The position numbers and the translations under genes were made by a program. The notes under the pieces were generated by a model that was given only the letters and a program-made list of their open reading frames with translations, was not told where the DNA came from and did not search any database. This document shows positions 51,349 to 60,947 of a stretch of 64,000 bases of DNA, piece by piece (within the stretch, counting starts at the first letter, position 1; the number at the start of each line of letters is the position of its first letter). The stretch comes from Alkalibacterium olivapovliticus (GTDB taxonomy: Bacteria > Bacillota > Bacilli > Lactobacillales > Carnobacteriaceae_A): positions 62,001 to 126,000 of the forward strand of contig NZ_PVTO01000004.1 of assembly GCF_003003275.1 (NCBI RefSeq), in the 5' to 3' direction.

Positions 51349-52224
51349 ATGAACACTATTATTGGGAGTATTGATCCTGTTGCCTTTCGTCTTGGCCCTA
51401 TTGAGCTGGCATGGTACGGATTAATTATTGTTTTTGGAATGTTTGTAGCCGTTTGGCTAAGTATGAAAGAAGCGGGAAAAAGAGGAATCGAAGAAGATTT
51501 CATCGTTGATCTGGCTTTTTGGATTTTACCAGCCGGAATTATCGGTGCCAGAATATATTATGTCCTATTTAAATTACCTACTTATCTTTCGAATCCTATC
51601 CGGATGTTTTATTTTTGGGAAGGTGGCCTTGCTATATACGGAGGACTGATATTAGGCTTCATAACTTTATACTGGTACAGTGAAAAACGTCGTGTTCCTG
51701 TTTGGCTGCTGGTTGACATACTGGCACCGCATGTAATGCTTGCGCAGGCTATAGGCAGATGGGGGAATTTCATCAATCAGGAGGCTCATGGAACAGAAGT
51801 GTCACGTCAGTTTCTTGAACGGCTGAGATTACCTGAATTTATTATCAATCAGATGAATATCAGGGATGTCTACTATCACCCGACATTTTTATATGAGTCG
51901 GTCTGGAACGTTATCGGGTTTACTATCTTGATGATCGTCAGAGCCAAGACGAAGCTGATGATTAGAGGAGAAGTCTTCTTAAGCTATCTGGCGTGGTATG
52001 GGTTCGGACGTTTCTTCATTGAAGGTATGCGAACGGACAGCTTGTATATTGGAGGCCTACGAGTATCACAACTCCTGTCACTCGCATTATTTATAGGCAG
52101 TATCGCATTGATGATTTACAGAAGAGTGTACGTGTATCCTAAACCTGAGTATTATACAGAGGGGACAGAACCGGAAAAAGTGTTTGAAGAAAAGAAACAA
52201 AAATATGAATCTAAAAAGAAATAA
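51349..52224 (+). CDS. lgt: Prolipoprotein diacylglyceryl transferase
   Basis: Lgt adds diacylglycerol to the lipobox Cys of prolipoproteins at the membrane. The 291-residue protein has about seven membrane segments. The signature AIGRWGNFINQEAHG is near residue 135; GLAIYGGLILG and YHPTFLYES and GRFFIEGMRTDS are also conserved. Its substrates in this window include the lipoproteins at 14261 and 63617 and the PotD-like protein. CAGGAGG precedes the ATG. Confidence 0.97.
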   Translation: MNTIIGSIDPVAFRLGPIELAWYGLIIVFGMFVAVWLSMKEAGKRGIEEDFIVDLAFWILPAGIIGARIYYVLFKLPTYLSNPIRMFYFWEGGLAIYGGLILGFITLYWYSEKRRVPVWLLVDILAPHVMLAQAIGRWGNFINQEAHGTEVSRQFLERLRLPEFIINQMNIRDVYYHPTFLYESVWNVIGFTILMIVRAKTKLMIRGEVFLSYLAWYGFGRFFIEGMRTDSLYIGGLRVSQLLSLALFIGSIALMIYRRVYVYPKPEYYTEGTEPEKVFEEKKQKYESKKK

Positions 52225-52246
52225 AGAGAGATAAGGAGAGAAAATA

Positions 52247-53248
52247 GTGGGACATAAAATTGCTGTATTAGGTGCCGGATCATGGGGAAGTGCGCTGGCC
52301 GGTGTTCTCTTTGAAAACGGTCATACTGTTTCTATTTGGACAAGAGATAATGATCAGAAAGAAGAAATCAATAATCAGCATACCAATAAAAAATATCTGC
52401 CACAGTTTTCTTTTCCTGAAGATATATTGGCTTCAACTGATCTTAAAGAGGCAGTGACGGGTGCGGAAGCTCTATTATTTGTCATCCCGACCAAAGGGAT
52501 GAGAGCCGTCGCAAAACAAGTTAATGCACTAATCGATCATAAAGTAACGGTCATTCATGCTTCAAAAGGTCTGGAAGAGCACAGTCATAAAAGGATTTCT
52601 ACTATATTGTCTGAAGAACTTGTTCCCTCCTGGTTAACAGGAATTGTAGCATTATCCGGTCCTAGTCACGCTGAAGAAGTTATCAAGAAAGATCTGACGA
52701 CGATTACAGCTGCATCTGAAACGGCTGTTTCCGCTCAACTTACTCAGGAATTATTCATCAATGATTATTTTAGAGTATACACCAACAGTGACATTGTTGG
52801 TGTCGAAATTGGTGCTGCTTTAAAAAATATCATTGCTATCGGAGCCGGTGTCATTGCCGGTTTAGGATATGGTGATAACGCAAAAGCTGGATTAGTGACC
52901 AGGGGGCTGGCAGAAATCAGTCGTCTGGGCATCGAGCTGGGAGCAGACCCTTTAACCTTTATGGGCTTAAGTGGTGTAGGCGATCTGATCGTTACCTGTA
53001 CAAGTCCTCATTCGAGGAACTGGAGAGCTGGCTATCAAATCGGTAAAGGAAAAGAAATCGACTCGATTCTAAGTGAGATGGGTATGGTCGTTGAGGGTAT
53101 CTCGACTACGAGAGCTGCTTTTGAGCTTGCAGCCAGTCATGGAATAGAAATGCCTATTACTGAAGCCATCTACAATGTTGTATACAATGACTCAGATGTT
53201 GAATATGCTATACTGAATTTAATGCAACGAGAAGGAAAGTCAGAATGA
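52247..53248 (+). CDS. gpsA: Glycerol-3-phosphate dehydrogenase [NAD(P)+]
   Basis: It makes sn-glycerol 3-phosphate from dihydroxyacetone phosphate for phospholipid and teichoic acid synthesis. The 333-residue protein starts KIAVLGAGSWGSALAGVL (dinucleotide loop GxGxxG), with GPSHAEEV, the active-site Lys region EIGAALKNIIAIGAGVIAGL and GLGYGDNAKAGLVTRGLAEI, and LSGVGDLIVTCTSPHSRN. Translation starts at GTG, with AAGGAGAG upstream. It lies between lgt and galU. Confidence 0.97.
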   Translation: MGHKIAVLGAGSWGSALAGVLFENGHTVSIWTRDNDQKEEINNQHTNKKYLPQFSFPEDILASTDLKEAVTGAEALLFVIPTKGMRAVAKQVNALIDHKVTVIHASKGLEEHSHKRISTILSEELVPSWLTGIVALSGPSHAEEVIKKDLTTITAASETAVSAQLTQELFINDYFRVYTNSDIVGVEIGAALKNIIAIGAGVIAGLGYGDNAKAGLVTRGLAEISRLGIELGADPLTFMGLSGVGDLIVTCTSPHSRNWRAGYQIGKGKEIDSILSEMGMVVEGISTTRAAFELAASHGIEMPITEAIYNVVYNDSDVEYAILNLMQREGKSE

Positions 53249-53289
53249 GACAAACTGGAAATCGACTATTAATAAGGGAGTAGACAGTT

Positions 53290-54225
53290 ATGCAAAAAGT
53301 TAGAAAAGCAATCATTCCTGCTGCGGGATATGGGACTCGGTTTTTACCGGCTACCAAAGCTATGCCTAAAGAGATGATTCCGATTGTAGATAAACCGACC
53401 ATTCAGTTTATTGTGGAGGAAGCGATTGCGTCTGGCATAGAAGATATTCTGATTATCACAGGTAAACTAAAGCGTCCGATCGAAGACCACTTTGATTCCA
53501 ACCCTGAACTGGAGGAAAACCTTCGCGCTAAAGGAAAGGCTGACCTCCTGGAACTGGTGGAAGAGACAACGGGATTGAACTTATACTTTGCAAGACAAGC
53601 CTATCCCCTGGGATTAGGGCATGCTGTCCTTCAGGCTAAAGCGTTCGTCGGAAACGAGCCTTTCGTGATCATGCTTGGAGATGACATTATGGCCGATGAA
53701 GTGCCATTGACAAAGCAGCTGATCGACAGCTATGAAAAAACACACGCTTCTAATATTGCGGTCATGAAAGTGCCGCATGAAGAGACGTCCAGTTATGGCA
53801 TTATCGATCCGGAAGCAGAAGCAGGCGATGGGCTTTATAATGTCCGCAAATTCGTTGAGAAACCAGATCCAGACGATGCACCAAGTGATCTAGCAATCAT
53901 TGGTCGTTACTTGTTGACTCCAGAAATATTTAATATATTAGAACACCTTGAGCCAGGAAAAGGTGGAGAAATTCAATTGACGGACGCCATCGATATCCTA
54001 AACAAAACTCAGCGTGTCTTTGCTAAAGAATTTAAAGGTGAACGATATGATGTCGGCGATAAATTCGGATTTTTGAAGACGACGATTCAATATGGTCTGA
54101 AACATCCTCAGGTGAAAGATGGATTGAGAGAGTACATTCTGGAACTTGCAAAAGATCTGGAAAGTGGAAAAGTTGATAATAAAATGAATGCAGAATCTCA
54201 CGATTTAGAAGAAGCGAAAGACTAG
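53290..54225 (+). CDS. galU: UTP-glucose-1-phosphate uridylyltransferase
   Basis: It makes UDP-glucose for glycolipids, teichoic acid decoration and galactose use. The 311-residue protein begins [26 protein letters not shown] (nucleotide loop, cited in part), with [38 protein letters not shown] and GDDIMADE. It closes the hprK-lgt-gpsA-galU operon. The phosphoglucomutase that supplies its substrate, pgcA, is encoded about 1.3 kb downstream. Confidence 0.97.
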   Translation: MQKVRKAIIPAAGYGTRFLPATKAMPKEMIPIVDKPTIQFIVEEAIASGIEDILIITGKLKRPIEDHFDSNPELEENLRAKGKADLLELVEETTGLNLYFARQAYPLGLGHAVLQAKAFVGNEPFVIMLGDDIMADEVPLTKQLIDSYEKTHASNIAVMKVPHEETSSYGIIDPEAEAGDGLYNVRKFVEKPDPDDAPSDLAIIGRYLLTPEIFNILEHLEPGKGGEIQLTDAIDILNKTQRVFAKEFKGERYDVGDKFGFLKTTIQYGLKHPQVKDGLREYILELAKDLESGKVDNKMNAESHDLEEAKD

Positions 54226-54241
54226 TAGCACAAGACTCAGG

Positions 54242-54300
54242 AGGGCTCTTTTTACAGTGAACAGAATGAGGGACAGCTGTTTAATGTAAAAGGAGCTTTT
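54242..54300 (+). terminator. Terminator after galU
   Basis: AGGGCTCTTTTTAC pairs with GTAAAAGGAGCTTT through G-U pairs, with a 30-base loop. The T-tail is short, so strength is uncertain. Confidence 0.5.
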
Positions 54301-54304
54301 GCTC

Positions 54305-54332
54305 TTGACTTATAGTATGAGTCTAGTATACT
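54305..54332 (+). promoter_or_regulatory. Promoter of trxB
   Basis: TTGACT and TATACT are 16 bases apart. The leader of about 75 bases contains the hairpin GCTTACT-AAA-AGTAAGC at 54351-54367, with AAGCGAG directly repeated at 54345 and 54364. Confidence 0.65.
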
Positions 54333-54412
54333 TATAGAGGTAGCAAGCGAGCTTACTAAAAGTAAGCGAGTATTCACGATAATCAATTTTCACCTTCAAG
54401 GAGGTTTACAAA

Positions 54413-55366
54413 ATGGAAGAAACAAAAACAGTTTATGATGTCATTGTAATTGGTGCGGGTCCAGGCGGCTTGACTGCAGCATTATATGCCTCGCGTGCCA
54501 ACCTATCAACTTTGATACTTGAAAAGGGCCTACCTGGTGGACAAATGAATAATACAGCAGAAATTGAGAATTACTCAGGATTCAACAGTATTATGGGACC
54601 AGATCTTTCTATGAAAATGTATGAAGGGGCCAAACAGTTTGGAGCCGAGCATGTTTACGGTGATGTAAAAGAAATCATCGACCATACGACAGAAAAAGAA
54701 CTCGTTACAGGAAGTAAATCTTATTTTGCCAAATCGGTTATTATAGCTACCGGTTCTGAGTATAAAAAACTGGGTGTGACGGGTGAGGCCGAATATAATG
54801 GACGTGGTGTTTCTTACTGTGCGGTCTGTGATGGCGCATTCTTTAGAGATAAGCACGTTGTAGTAGTGGGCGGAGGAGATTCTGCTGTAGAAGAGGGTAC
54901 GTATCTTACTCAGTTCGCCAGCAAAGTAACGATCGTGCACCGAAGAGATACCTTAAGAGCCCAAAAAATTCTTCAAGATAGAGCCTTTAATAATGATAAA
55001 GTTGATTTTATCTGGGACTCTGTTGTAGAAGAAATCGTTGGGGACGAAAAAGTAACAGGGGTATCCATCAAGAATGTAAAATCCGGAGAGGTCTCAGAAC
55101 TGGATGCTGATGGTGTCTTTATCTACATCGGATTGCTTCCAAATTCTGATAGTTTCAGAACCCTTCCTATTACCAACGAAGAGGGCTGGATCGAAACGGA
55201 TGTTCAAATGATGACAGCTGTTCCGGGTATCTTTGCAATAGGAGATGTTCGCGATACTGTGCTCCGTCAAGTTGCCACTGCAGTAGGAGACGGATCAGTC
55301 GCCGGGAATGCAGTTTACCACTTTGTTGAAGAATTAAAAGAAAGTCTGGAAAAGCAGCAGGCATAA
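54413..55366 (+). CDS. trxB: Thioredoxin reductase
   Basis: This FAD enzyme reduces thioredoxin with NADPH. The 317 residues have the FAD loop VIGAGPGGLTAALYASRA (about residue 12), the redox pair C136-A-V-C139 in SYCAVCDGAFF, the NADPH loop VVVGGGDSAVEEGTYL and the C-terminal GIFAIGDVRD FAD motif. The ribosome site AAGGAGG is strong. It has its own promoter and terminator. Confidence 0.97.
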   Translation: MEETKTVYDVIVIGAGPGGLTAALYASRANLSTLILEKGLPGGQMNNTAEIENYSGFNSIMGPDLSMKMYEGAKQFGAEHVYGDVKEIIDHTTEKELVTGSKSYFAKSVIIATGSEYKKLGVTGEAEYNGRGVSYCAVCDGAFFRDKHVVVVGGGDSAVEEGTYLTQFASKVTIVHRRDTLRAQKILQDRAFNNDKVDFIWDSVVEEIVGDEKVTGVSIKNVKSGEVSELDADGVFIYIGLLPNSDSFRTLPITNEEGWIETDVQMMTAVPGIFAIGDVRDTVLRQVATAVGDGSVAGNAVYHFVEELKESLEKQQA

Positions 55367-55378
55367 ATTAAATAGAGC

Positions 55379-55412
55379 AAAAGAGGTGGGAATTTATTCT
55401 CGCCTCTTTTTT
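55379..55412 (+). terminator. Terminator after trxB
   Basis: AAAGAGGTGGGAAT pairs with ATTCTCGCCTCTTT, with two G-U pairs, and a T-run follows. Confidence 0.88.
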
Positions 55413-55453
55413 ATACCAACGTGTATACTTTCTTCATGCAAGATAAAGGTAAA

Positions 55454-55462
55454 AATGTTACA
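55454..55462 (+). promoter_or_regulatory. Extended -10 promoter of pgcA
   Basis: TGTTACAAT lies about 55 bases before the pgcA start. No clear -35. Confidence 0.45.
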
Positions 55463-55516
55463 ATGGAAGTAGAAAAGAAAGCGGATAATTTAATCTTGCA
55501 GAAAAGAGGGAATAGA

Positions 55517-57244
55517 ATGGAATGGAAAGATAATTATAATACATGGCTAAATTTTGATCAGCTGGATAATGACCTGAAAAGTGATCTGGAACAGAATAAA
55601 GGGAATGAATCGTCATTGGAAGATGCGTTTTATACGTCTTTAGAGTTCGGGACCGCAGGTATGCGCGGAATCATAGGAGCAGGGACAAATAGAATGAACT
55701 ATTATACTGTACGTCAGGCTACAGAAGGATTAGCTTTGTTCATTGAAAGTCAGGGAGACAAAGCAGCTGAGCGGGGAGTGGCGATTGCCTATGATTCACG
55801 TCATATGTCTAAAGAATTTGCTATTGAATCAGCAAAAACTTTAGCAGCCCACAATATCAGAGCCTATGTATTTGAAGATCTGCGTCCGACACCTGAGTTA
55901 TCCTTTGCTGTAAGACATTTTAAAGCGGCAGCAGGGATCATGATCACCGCCAGCCACAATCCACCTGAATATAACGGATATAAAGTTTACGGAGAAGATG
56001 GGGGACAACTGCCTCCGAAAGAAGCAGACGATCTGACACGCTACGTTAGAAGCGTAACGGATATCTTATCAATCAACACAGTATCTGAACAGGAAGCAAA
56101 AGATAAAGGGCTGCTAAAAATAGTAGGGAGAGACGTTGACAGAGTCTACTTAGATTATTTGAGGACGGTCACGATTGATCAGGAGTTAGTGGATCGTCAG
56201 GGAAGAAACATAAAGATTGTCTTCACACCTCTTCATGGAACCGGAAAAATGATTGGCATGAAAGCACTCGAGCAGGCTGGATTCAAGAAAGTATCGTTAG
56301 TAGAAAGTCAGGCAGAAGCGGACCCTGACTTTTCTACAATCAAGTCACCTAATCCTGAAGATCCTAAAGCTTTCGAACTAGCTGTCGAACAAGGAATAAA
56401 GGAAGATGCAGATGTCCTGATTGCAACGGATCCAGACGCAGACAGACTGGGTATGGCGGTAAAAACAGCCAAGGGGCACTATGAAGTCCTGACTGGAAAT
56501 CAGATAGCCAGCCTGATGGTCGAATATATGTTTAAAGCACACACGACCAATGGGACATTGCCGAGTAATAGTGTCTTGATCAAATCAATCGTTTCAAGTG
56601 AACTGCCAACTGCTATTGCCGATAAGTATGGTGTAGGTACACTTAATGTGCTGACTGGATTTAAATTCATCGCTGAAAAAATAAAAGAATTCGAAGCAAC
56701 TAGAAGTCACACATTCATGTTCGGTTTTGAAGAAAGTTACGGCTATCTTGTTCAGCCGTTTGTGAGAGATAAAGATGCTATTCAGGCTCTTCTTATGGTC
56801 GCAGAAATGACCGCCTACTTCAAAGAAGAAGGATTCAGCTGTTTCGATGCACTGCATGAGCTTTACCACCAGTACGGTCATTACAAAGAAAAAACGATCT
56901 CCATCACAATGGAAGGGATGGAAGGAACTGAAAAAATCAACAACCTGATGAATACATTGAGAGAACAGGCTCCTTCTCACTTTGGAAATATCAAGGTTTG
57001 TAAAGTTGAGGACTTTAATGAACAGACAAGAAAAACTGTGCATGGGGATGAGTCAATTGATCTACCTAAAGCAAATGTTCTTAAATACACATTAGCAGAT
57101 GGAAGCTGGATCGCAGCAAGACCGTCTGGAACAGAACCGAAAATCAAGTTTTATATGTCTGCTCAAGATGACTCTGGTGTTGTTGTCGTAGAGAAATTAG
57201 AGGCATTTGAAGCGGATATTCAAAAAATTATTGATAAAGGGTAA
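55517..57244 (+). CDS. pgcA: Phosphoglucomutase (alpha)
   Basis: It interconverts glucose 6-phosphate and glucose 1-phosphate, feeding GalU. The 575 residues match the PgcA/PMM-PGM family: FGTAGMRGIIGAGTNRMN near residue 43, the phosphoserine loop GIMITASHNPPEYNGYK near 140, the metal site ATDPDADRLGMA near 300, GFEESYGYL, and the C-terminal ARPSGTEPKIKFY. The start at 55517 follows GAGGG and gives the usual MEWKDNYNTW; an in-frame opening reaching 55421 covers the promoter region. DUF2892 follows after 25 bases. Confidence 0.96.
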   Translation: MEWKDNYNTWLNFDQLDNDLKSDLEQNKGNESSLEDAFYTSLEFGTAGMRGIIGAGTNRMNYYTVRQATEGLALFIESQGDKAAERGVAIAYDSRHMSKEFAIESAKTLAAHNIRAYVFEDLRPTPELSFAVRHFKAAAGIMITASHNPPEYNGYKVYGEDGGQLPPKEADDLTRYVRSVTDILSINTVSEQEAKDKGLLKIVGRDVDRVYLDYLRTVTIDQELVDRQGRNIKIVFTPLHGTGKMIGMKALEQAGFKKVSLVESQAEADPDFSTIKSPNPEDPKAFELAVEQGIKEDADVLIATDPDADRLGMAVKTAKGHYEVLTGNQIASLMVEYMFKAHTTNGTLPSNSVLIKSIVSSELPTAIADKYGVGTLNVLTGFKFIAEKIKEFEATRSHTFMFGFEESYGYLVQPFVRDKDAIQALLMVAEMTAYFKEEGFSCFDALHELYHQYGHYKEKTISITMEGMEGTEKINNLMNTLREQAPSHFGNIKVCKVEDFNEQTRKTVHGDESIDLPKANVLKYTLADGSWIAARPSGTEPKIKFYMSAQDDSGVVVVEKLEAFEADIQKIIDKG

Positions 57245-57269
57245 TTAGACCTGATCAGGAGGTCATATA

Positions 57270-57464
57270 ATGAAAATGAATGTCGGGAAAACAGACAGCA
57301 CCATTCGGATTATATTGTCACTATTATTACTGCCTCTTTTGTTCACCAATAAGGGACCGTCCAGATGGATAGGGTTATTCTCTATCCCGTTGCTGGGGAC
57401 AGCTTTAACGCGTAAATGCGGTGCCTATGCACTTATGGGGAAGAGCACTTGTGAAATAGAATAA
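57270..57464 (+). CDS. Small DUF2892/YgaP-like membrane protein
   Basis: A 64-residue protein with VGKTDSTIRIILSLLLLPLLF (first hydrophobic segment, cited in part), then a second segment around 35-50 and CGAYALMGKSTC at the end. This pattern with two Cys is typical of DUF2892 proteins, which resemble the membrane anchor of YgaP. The function is unknown. It is 25 bases behind pgcA with CAGGAGG upstream, so it is probably cotranscribed. Confidence 0.85.
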   Translation: MKMNVGKTDSTIRIILSLLLLPLLFTNKGPSRWIGLFSIPLLGTALTRKCGAYALMGKSTCEIE

Positions 57465-57476
57465 GAGCACTACTGA

Positions 57477-57511
57477 AAATCCCGGCTGAGTATGTGATCA
57501 GTCGGGATTTT
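57477..57511 (+). terminator. Terminator after the DUF2892 gene
   Basis: AAAATCCCGGCTGA pairs with TCAGTCGGGATTTT, with one G-U pair and an eight-base loop. Confidence 0.88.
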
Positions 57512-57632
57512 ACATATGAAGATAATATGTCTCTTTCCGGGGAAGAGTATACATGACACGCCTGGAATGTTATAATAAGAAGACTTAAGCAGCAATAGTA
57601 TCAACAGCCAGGTCATCTAAGGAGTGGAGATA

Positions 57633-58520
57633 ATGAACGAGCATTTAGAATTAGTCATCATCACAGGTATGAGCGGCGCCGGTAAGACAGTTGCCATGCA
57701 GAGTTTCGAAGATATGGGTTATTACTGTATTGACAATATGCCTCCAAATCTCCTTCCGACATTCTGGAAATTAGTCAGAGAGTCCGGCCAGTTCAAAAAA
57801 ATAGCACTGGTAATGGACTTGAGAATGAGAGACTTTTTTGAAGAAATCAATGCGGCTATCGAGACCATGGATAATACACCCATGATCACCACTCGAGTAG
57901 TTTTTCTTGATGCTTCAAATGAAGAGCTGGTTACACGCTATAAAGAAACCAGACGCGCCCATCCTTTAGCTAAAAACGAACGCACAATTGAAGGAATCAG
58001 AAAAGAACGTGAACTGTTAAAAGACATTAGATTAAAATCACAGATAGTGATCGATACAACTCAACTGACTCCGCGCCAGCTGAGAGAAAAGCTCATCGAC
58101 GCATTTAAAGTTAAAGAGAAAGAAATGTTCAGAGTGGAAATCGTCTCTTTTGGCTTTAAGTATGGTCTTCCAATTGATGCAGATGTTATAATGGATGTCA
58201 GATTTTTACCTAATCCGCATTATATCCCGGAGCTTAAACCGCAAACGGGTCTGGACAAAGATGTCTATGATTATGTGATGCAACAGACAGAAACAGAACT
58301 GTTTTATAAAAAGTTTACAGATTTACTGGAATTTACGTTGCCGGGTTACAAAAAAGAGGGCAAAAGTAATCTGACAGTTGCAATAGGGTGTACAGGTGGC
58401 AAACACCGGTCAGTAGCATTAGTAGAAAGAATAGCCCGAAAAATAAAAGCAGATGGGTATCCAGTCAATATCTCTCACCGGGATAAGGATAAAACAAAGG
58501 AGTCAATTGTCAGGTCATGA
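57633..58520 (+). CDS. rapZ: RapZ-family nucleotide-binding protein
   Basis: A 295-residue P-loop protein. Walker A GMSGAGKT is near residue 12, VVFLDASNEELVTRYKETRR and the C-terminal GCTGGKHRSVALVERIA are conserved in the RapZ/YvcJ family. In E. coli RapZ steers decay of a small RNA that controls GlmS; in Firmicutes YvcJ is linked to competence and nucleotide signalling. The start at ATG 57633 follows AAGGAGTGGAG; the GTG at 57624 sits inside that site. It overlaps yvcK by four bases. Confidence 0.95.
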   Translation: MNEHLELVIITGMSGAGKTVAMQSFEDMGYYCIDNMPPNLLPTFWKLVRESGQFKKIALVMDLRMRDFFEEINAAIETMDNTPMITTRVVFLDASNEELVTRYKETRRAHPLAKNERTIEGIRKERELLKDIRLKSQIVIDTTQLTPRQLREKLIDAFKVKEKEMFRVEIVSFGFKYGLPIDADVIMDVRFLPNPHYIPELKPQTGLDKDVYDYVMQQTETELFYKKFTDLLEFTLPGYKKEGKSNLTVAIGCTGGKHRSVALVERIARKIKADGYPVNISHRDKDKTKESIVRS

Positions 58521-59542
58521 ATCAGTTAAACAAGAACAAAAGAAGACCGAAAATAGTCGTTATAGGCGGCGGAACAGGTTTGCCGGTCATTCTAAAAAGC
58601 TTAAAAGAAAAAGATTCTGATGTAACAGCAGTCGTTACTGTAGCAGATGACGGGGGAAGCAGCGGAGCTCTCAGAAAGAGCTTTAATGCTGTTCCGCCCG
58701 GTGACTTGCGCAACGTACTGATTGCTCTTTCAGAAATCCCGGAATTACAAAAAGAAATATTCCAATATAGATTCAAGTCACAGGACGAAGCGTTATCAGG
58801 ACACACGATCGGGAATCTGATTATCCAGGCAACATCAGACATGAAAGGCAATATTTATGATGCTATTCAGCTGCTGGCAACTATGATGCATGTCAAAGGA
58901 CATGTATACCCAGCTGCTGAAGAGCCTCTCGTTCTTCATGCAAGATATATGGATGGGACCACAGAATCAGGAGAATCCAGAATTCCTAAAAGTGGTAAAA
59001 TGATTGATTATGTGGCGGTATCCTGTGCAGAAGGGCGTAAACCGGTCCATGCCAGCCGAAAAGTGATATCAGCCATCATGGATGCGGATATGGTCGTACT
59101 CGGTCCTGGAAGCTTATTTACGAGTATCCTGCCAAATCTGATGATACCAGATATTGGAGAAGCCTTAATGAATACAGAAGCCAACGTTGTGTACATCTCC
59201 AATATCATGACCCAGTTAGGAGAGACAGAGGGGCTGTCTGATGCAGACCACTTACGCGTGCTGCATAAGCATCTGGGTGGAAAATTTGTGGACATTGCGA
59301 TTACGAATATCGGACTTGTTCCGGAAACATACATTGACGAAGAACCGAACGATGAATACTTACTGCAGGTCGAACATGATTTCAAAGGGCTGCAGGACGA
59401 AGTGCCTTTGATCATATCGGATAATTTTCTGGAGTTACTGCCACGCGGTGTGTACCATAATGGCGAAAAAGTAGCTGAAGAAATATTCAGAACGGCATTC
59501 AACAGCCAGAGAAAAGTTAAACAGTTTTTTGATAACCGTTGA
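58517..59542 (+). CDS. yvcK: YvcK-family gluconeogenesis factor
   Basis: A 341-residue protein of the YvcK/CofD-like family. IVVIGGGTGLPVILKSLKEK near residue 14, VTVADDGGSSGALR and PPGDLRNVLIAL form the nucleotide-sugar (UDP-GlcNAc) pocket known for YvcK, and LGPGSLFTSILPNLMI is typical. It is needed for cell shape on gluconeogenic carbon in B. subtilis and is linked to peptidoglycan precursor flow. It is the middle gene of the conserved rapZ-yvcK-whiA trio. Confidence 0.95.
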   Translation: MNQLNKNKRRPKIVVIGGGTGLPVILKSLKEKDSDVTAVVTVADDGGSSGALRKSFNAVPPGDLRNVLIALSEIPELQKEIFQYRFKSQDEALSGHTIGNLIIQATSDMKGNIYDAIQLLATMMHVKGHVYPAAEEPLVLHARYMDGTTESGESRIPKSGKMIDYVAVSCAEGRKPVHASRKVISAIMDADMVVLGPGSLFTSILPNLMIPDIGEALMNTEANVVYISNIMTQLGETEGLSDADHLRVLHKHLGGKFVDIAITNIGLVPETYIDEEPNDEYLLQVEHDFKGLQDEVPLIISDNFLELLPRGVYHNGEKVAEEIFRTAFNSQRKVKQFFDNR

Positions 59543-59579
59543 CTAAAGCAAAGATTACGGTCAGTAAGGAAGTGAGAAT

Positions 59580-60518
59580 ATGTCTTTTGCTTTTGAAGTA
59601 AAAAAAGAATTAACATTATTAGAAGTGCACCCTGAACATGCCAAAGCGGAATTAGCTGCACTGATTCGCATGAATGGCACATTAAGTATAGTAGATCATG
59701 ATTTTCTGCTCAATGTTCAAACTGAGAATGCAGCGATAGCCCGGCGTATCTATACGCTAATCAAAGACAACTTTGATGTGGAATCTGAACTGCTAGTCAG
59801 AAAAAAGATGAAGCTGAAGAAGAATAATGTGTATATCGTCCGCTTGAAAAGTGGCAGTAAAGTGATCTTAAAAGAATTGGGGATAATGGACGGCATGTTA
59901 TACAGCGGTCATATACCTGATGAAATCAAAACGAATAAGCAGAAAATAAAGTCATATCTGCGTGGTGCTTTCCTGGCTAGTGGATCAGTAAACAGTCCGG
60001 ATACCAGTCGTTACCATCTGGAAATTCACTCCAGTTATGAGGAGCATAATGATGATATCTGCGAGATGATGCAGCTATTTGACTTGAATGCGAGAGTACA
60101 CGAAAGACGAAATGGCTATATGGTTTACTTGAAAGAGTCTGAAAAGATAGCAGACTTTTTGTCCCTCATCGGCGCAACAGGGAGTATGTTTCGGTTTGAA
60201 GATGTCCGCATCGTACGAGATATGAGAAATTCCGTCAACAGACTGGTCAACTGCGAAAATGCCAATATGAATAAAACCATAGATGCAGCGAGCAGACAGA
60301 TTGAAAACATCCAGTTGATAGCAAGCGAAAGAGGGCTCCATACATTACCGGATAAACTAAGGGAAATCGCGAAATTAAGAGTTGATCATCCGGATATTAG
60401 TTTGAAAGAACTTGGTGAACTAGTCCCGAATGGTGGCGTATCAAAATCTGGTGTCAATCATCGACTGAGAAAAATAAACTTGATTGCTGAAGAAATCAAG
60501 GAAATGAAAACCGTTTGA
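59580..60518 (+). CDS. whiA: WhiA-family DNA-binding protein
   Basis: A 312-residue protein with an N-terminal LAGLIDADG-like homing-endonuclease fold ([14 protein letters not shown] to about residue 210; [19 protein letters not shown]) and a C-terminal helix-turn-helix ([29 protein letters not shown]). It lacks nuclease activity in known members and affects cell division and chromosome segregation in Firmicutes. GAAGTGAGAAT precedes the ATG; the stop is at the start of a terminator. It is the last gene of the trio. Confidence 0.95.
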   Translation: MSFAFEVKKELTLLEVHPEHAKAELAALIRMNGTLSIVDHDFLLNVQTENAAIARRIYTLIKDNFDVESELLVRKKMKLKKNNVYIVRLKSGSKVILKELGIMDGMLYSGHIPDEIKTNKQKIKSYLRGAFLASGSVNSPDTSRYHLEIHSSYEEHNDDICEMMQLFDLNARVHERRNGYMVYLKESEKIADFLSLIGATGSMFRFEDVRIVRDMRNSVNRLVNCENANMNKTIDAASRQIENIQLIASERGLHTLPDKLREIAKLRVDHPDISLKELGELVPNGGVSKSGVNHRLRKINLIAEEIKEMKTV

Positions 60519-60565
60519 ACAATCTATTATTTCTCTTTTTTATTGAGAAATAATAGATTGTTTTA
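60518..60565 (+). terminator. Strong terminator after whiA
   Basis: AACAATCTATTATTTCTC pairs perfectly with GAGAAATAATAGATTGTT (18 bp), followed by TTTA. The stem begins within the last base of the whiA stop codon. Confidence 0.92.
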
Positions 60566-60898
60566 TATTTATGCTGCAGTTGGTGGCAATAGGTGCTTTT
60601 TTGTTTTGAATCGAACTATTTTAGCTGACATTATTTTCAGCACTTTGTGACAAAAAATAAAAATAGACAATTACCGTATTGTGTAAAGTTATTAGAAATA
60701 ATGGTGAAAGGCCTTGTTACCTTCATTATCATTAAAAAGAGTAATTGAGAATGCTTACTCGTTATTTTACTTATTATTGAATAGTAACATGACAACAGTT
60801 TATAACAATTCTAATTAAAACACCATTGATTTTTAGAGGGTTGAATAGTTGGTTAATTTTTTCACAAAATTAAATGATTTATAGCTAAGAATTTAATT

Positions 60899-60917
60899 GA
60901 GAACGATTTTCATTTGT
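60899..60917 (+). promoter_or_regulatory. Fur-like box upstream of rnfC
   Basis: GAGAACGATTTTCATTTGT matches 13 of 19 positions of the Fur consensus GATAATGATTATCATTATC, including AAnGATTnTCATT. A weaker relative (GAGAATGCTTACTCGTTAT) is near 60748. AT-rich DNA gives such matches by chance, so this is tentative. Confidence 0.35.
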
Positions 60918-60931
60918 AATATTTAAGACTT

Positions 60932-60947
60932 CTTTTCAGCTGAAAAG
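60932..60947. promoter_or_regulatory. Perfect 16-bp palindrome upstream of rnfC
   Basis: CTTTTCAGCTGAAAAG is its own reverse complement. It lies about 160 bases before the rnfC start and could bind a dimeric regulator. The regulator is unknown. Confidence 0.5.
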
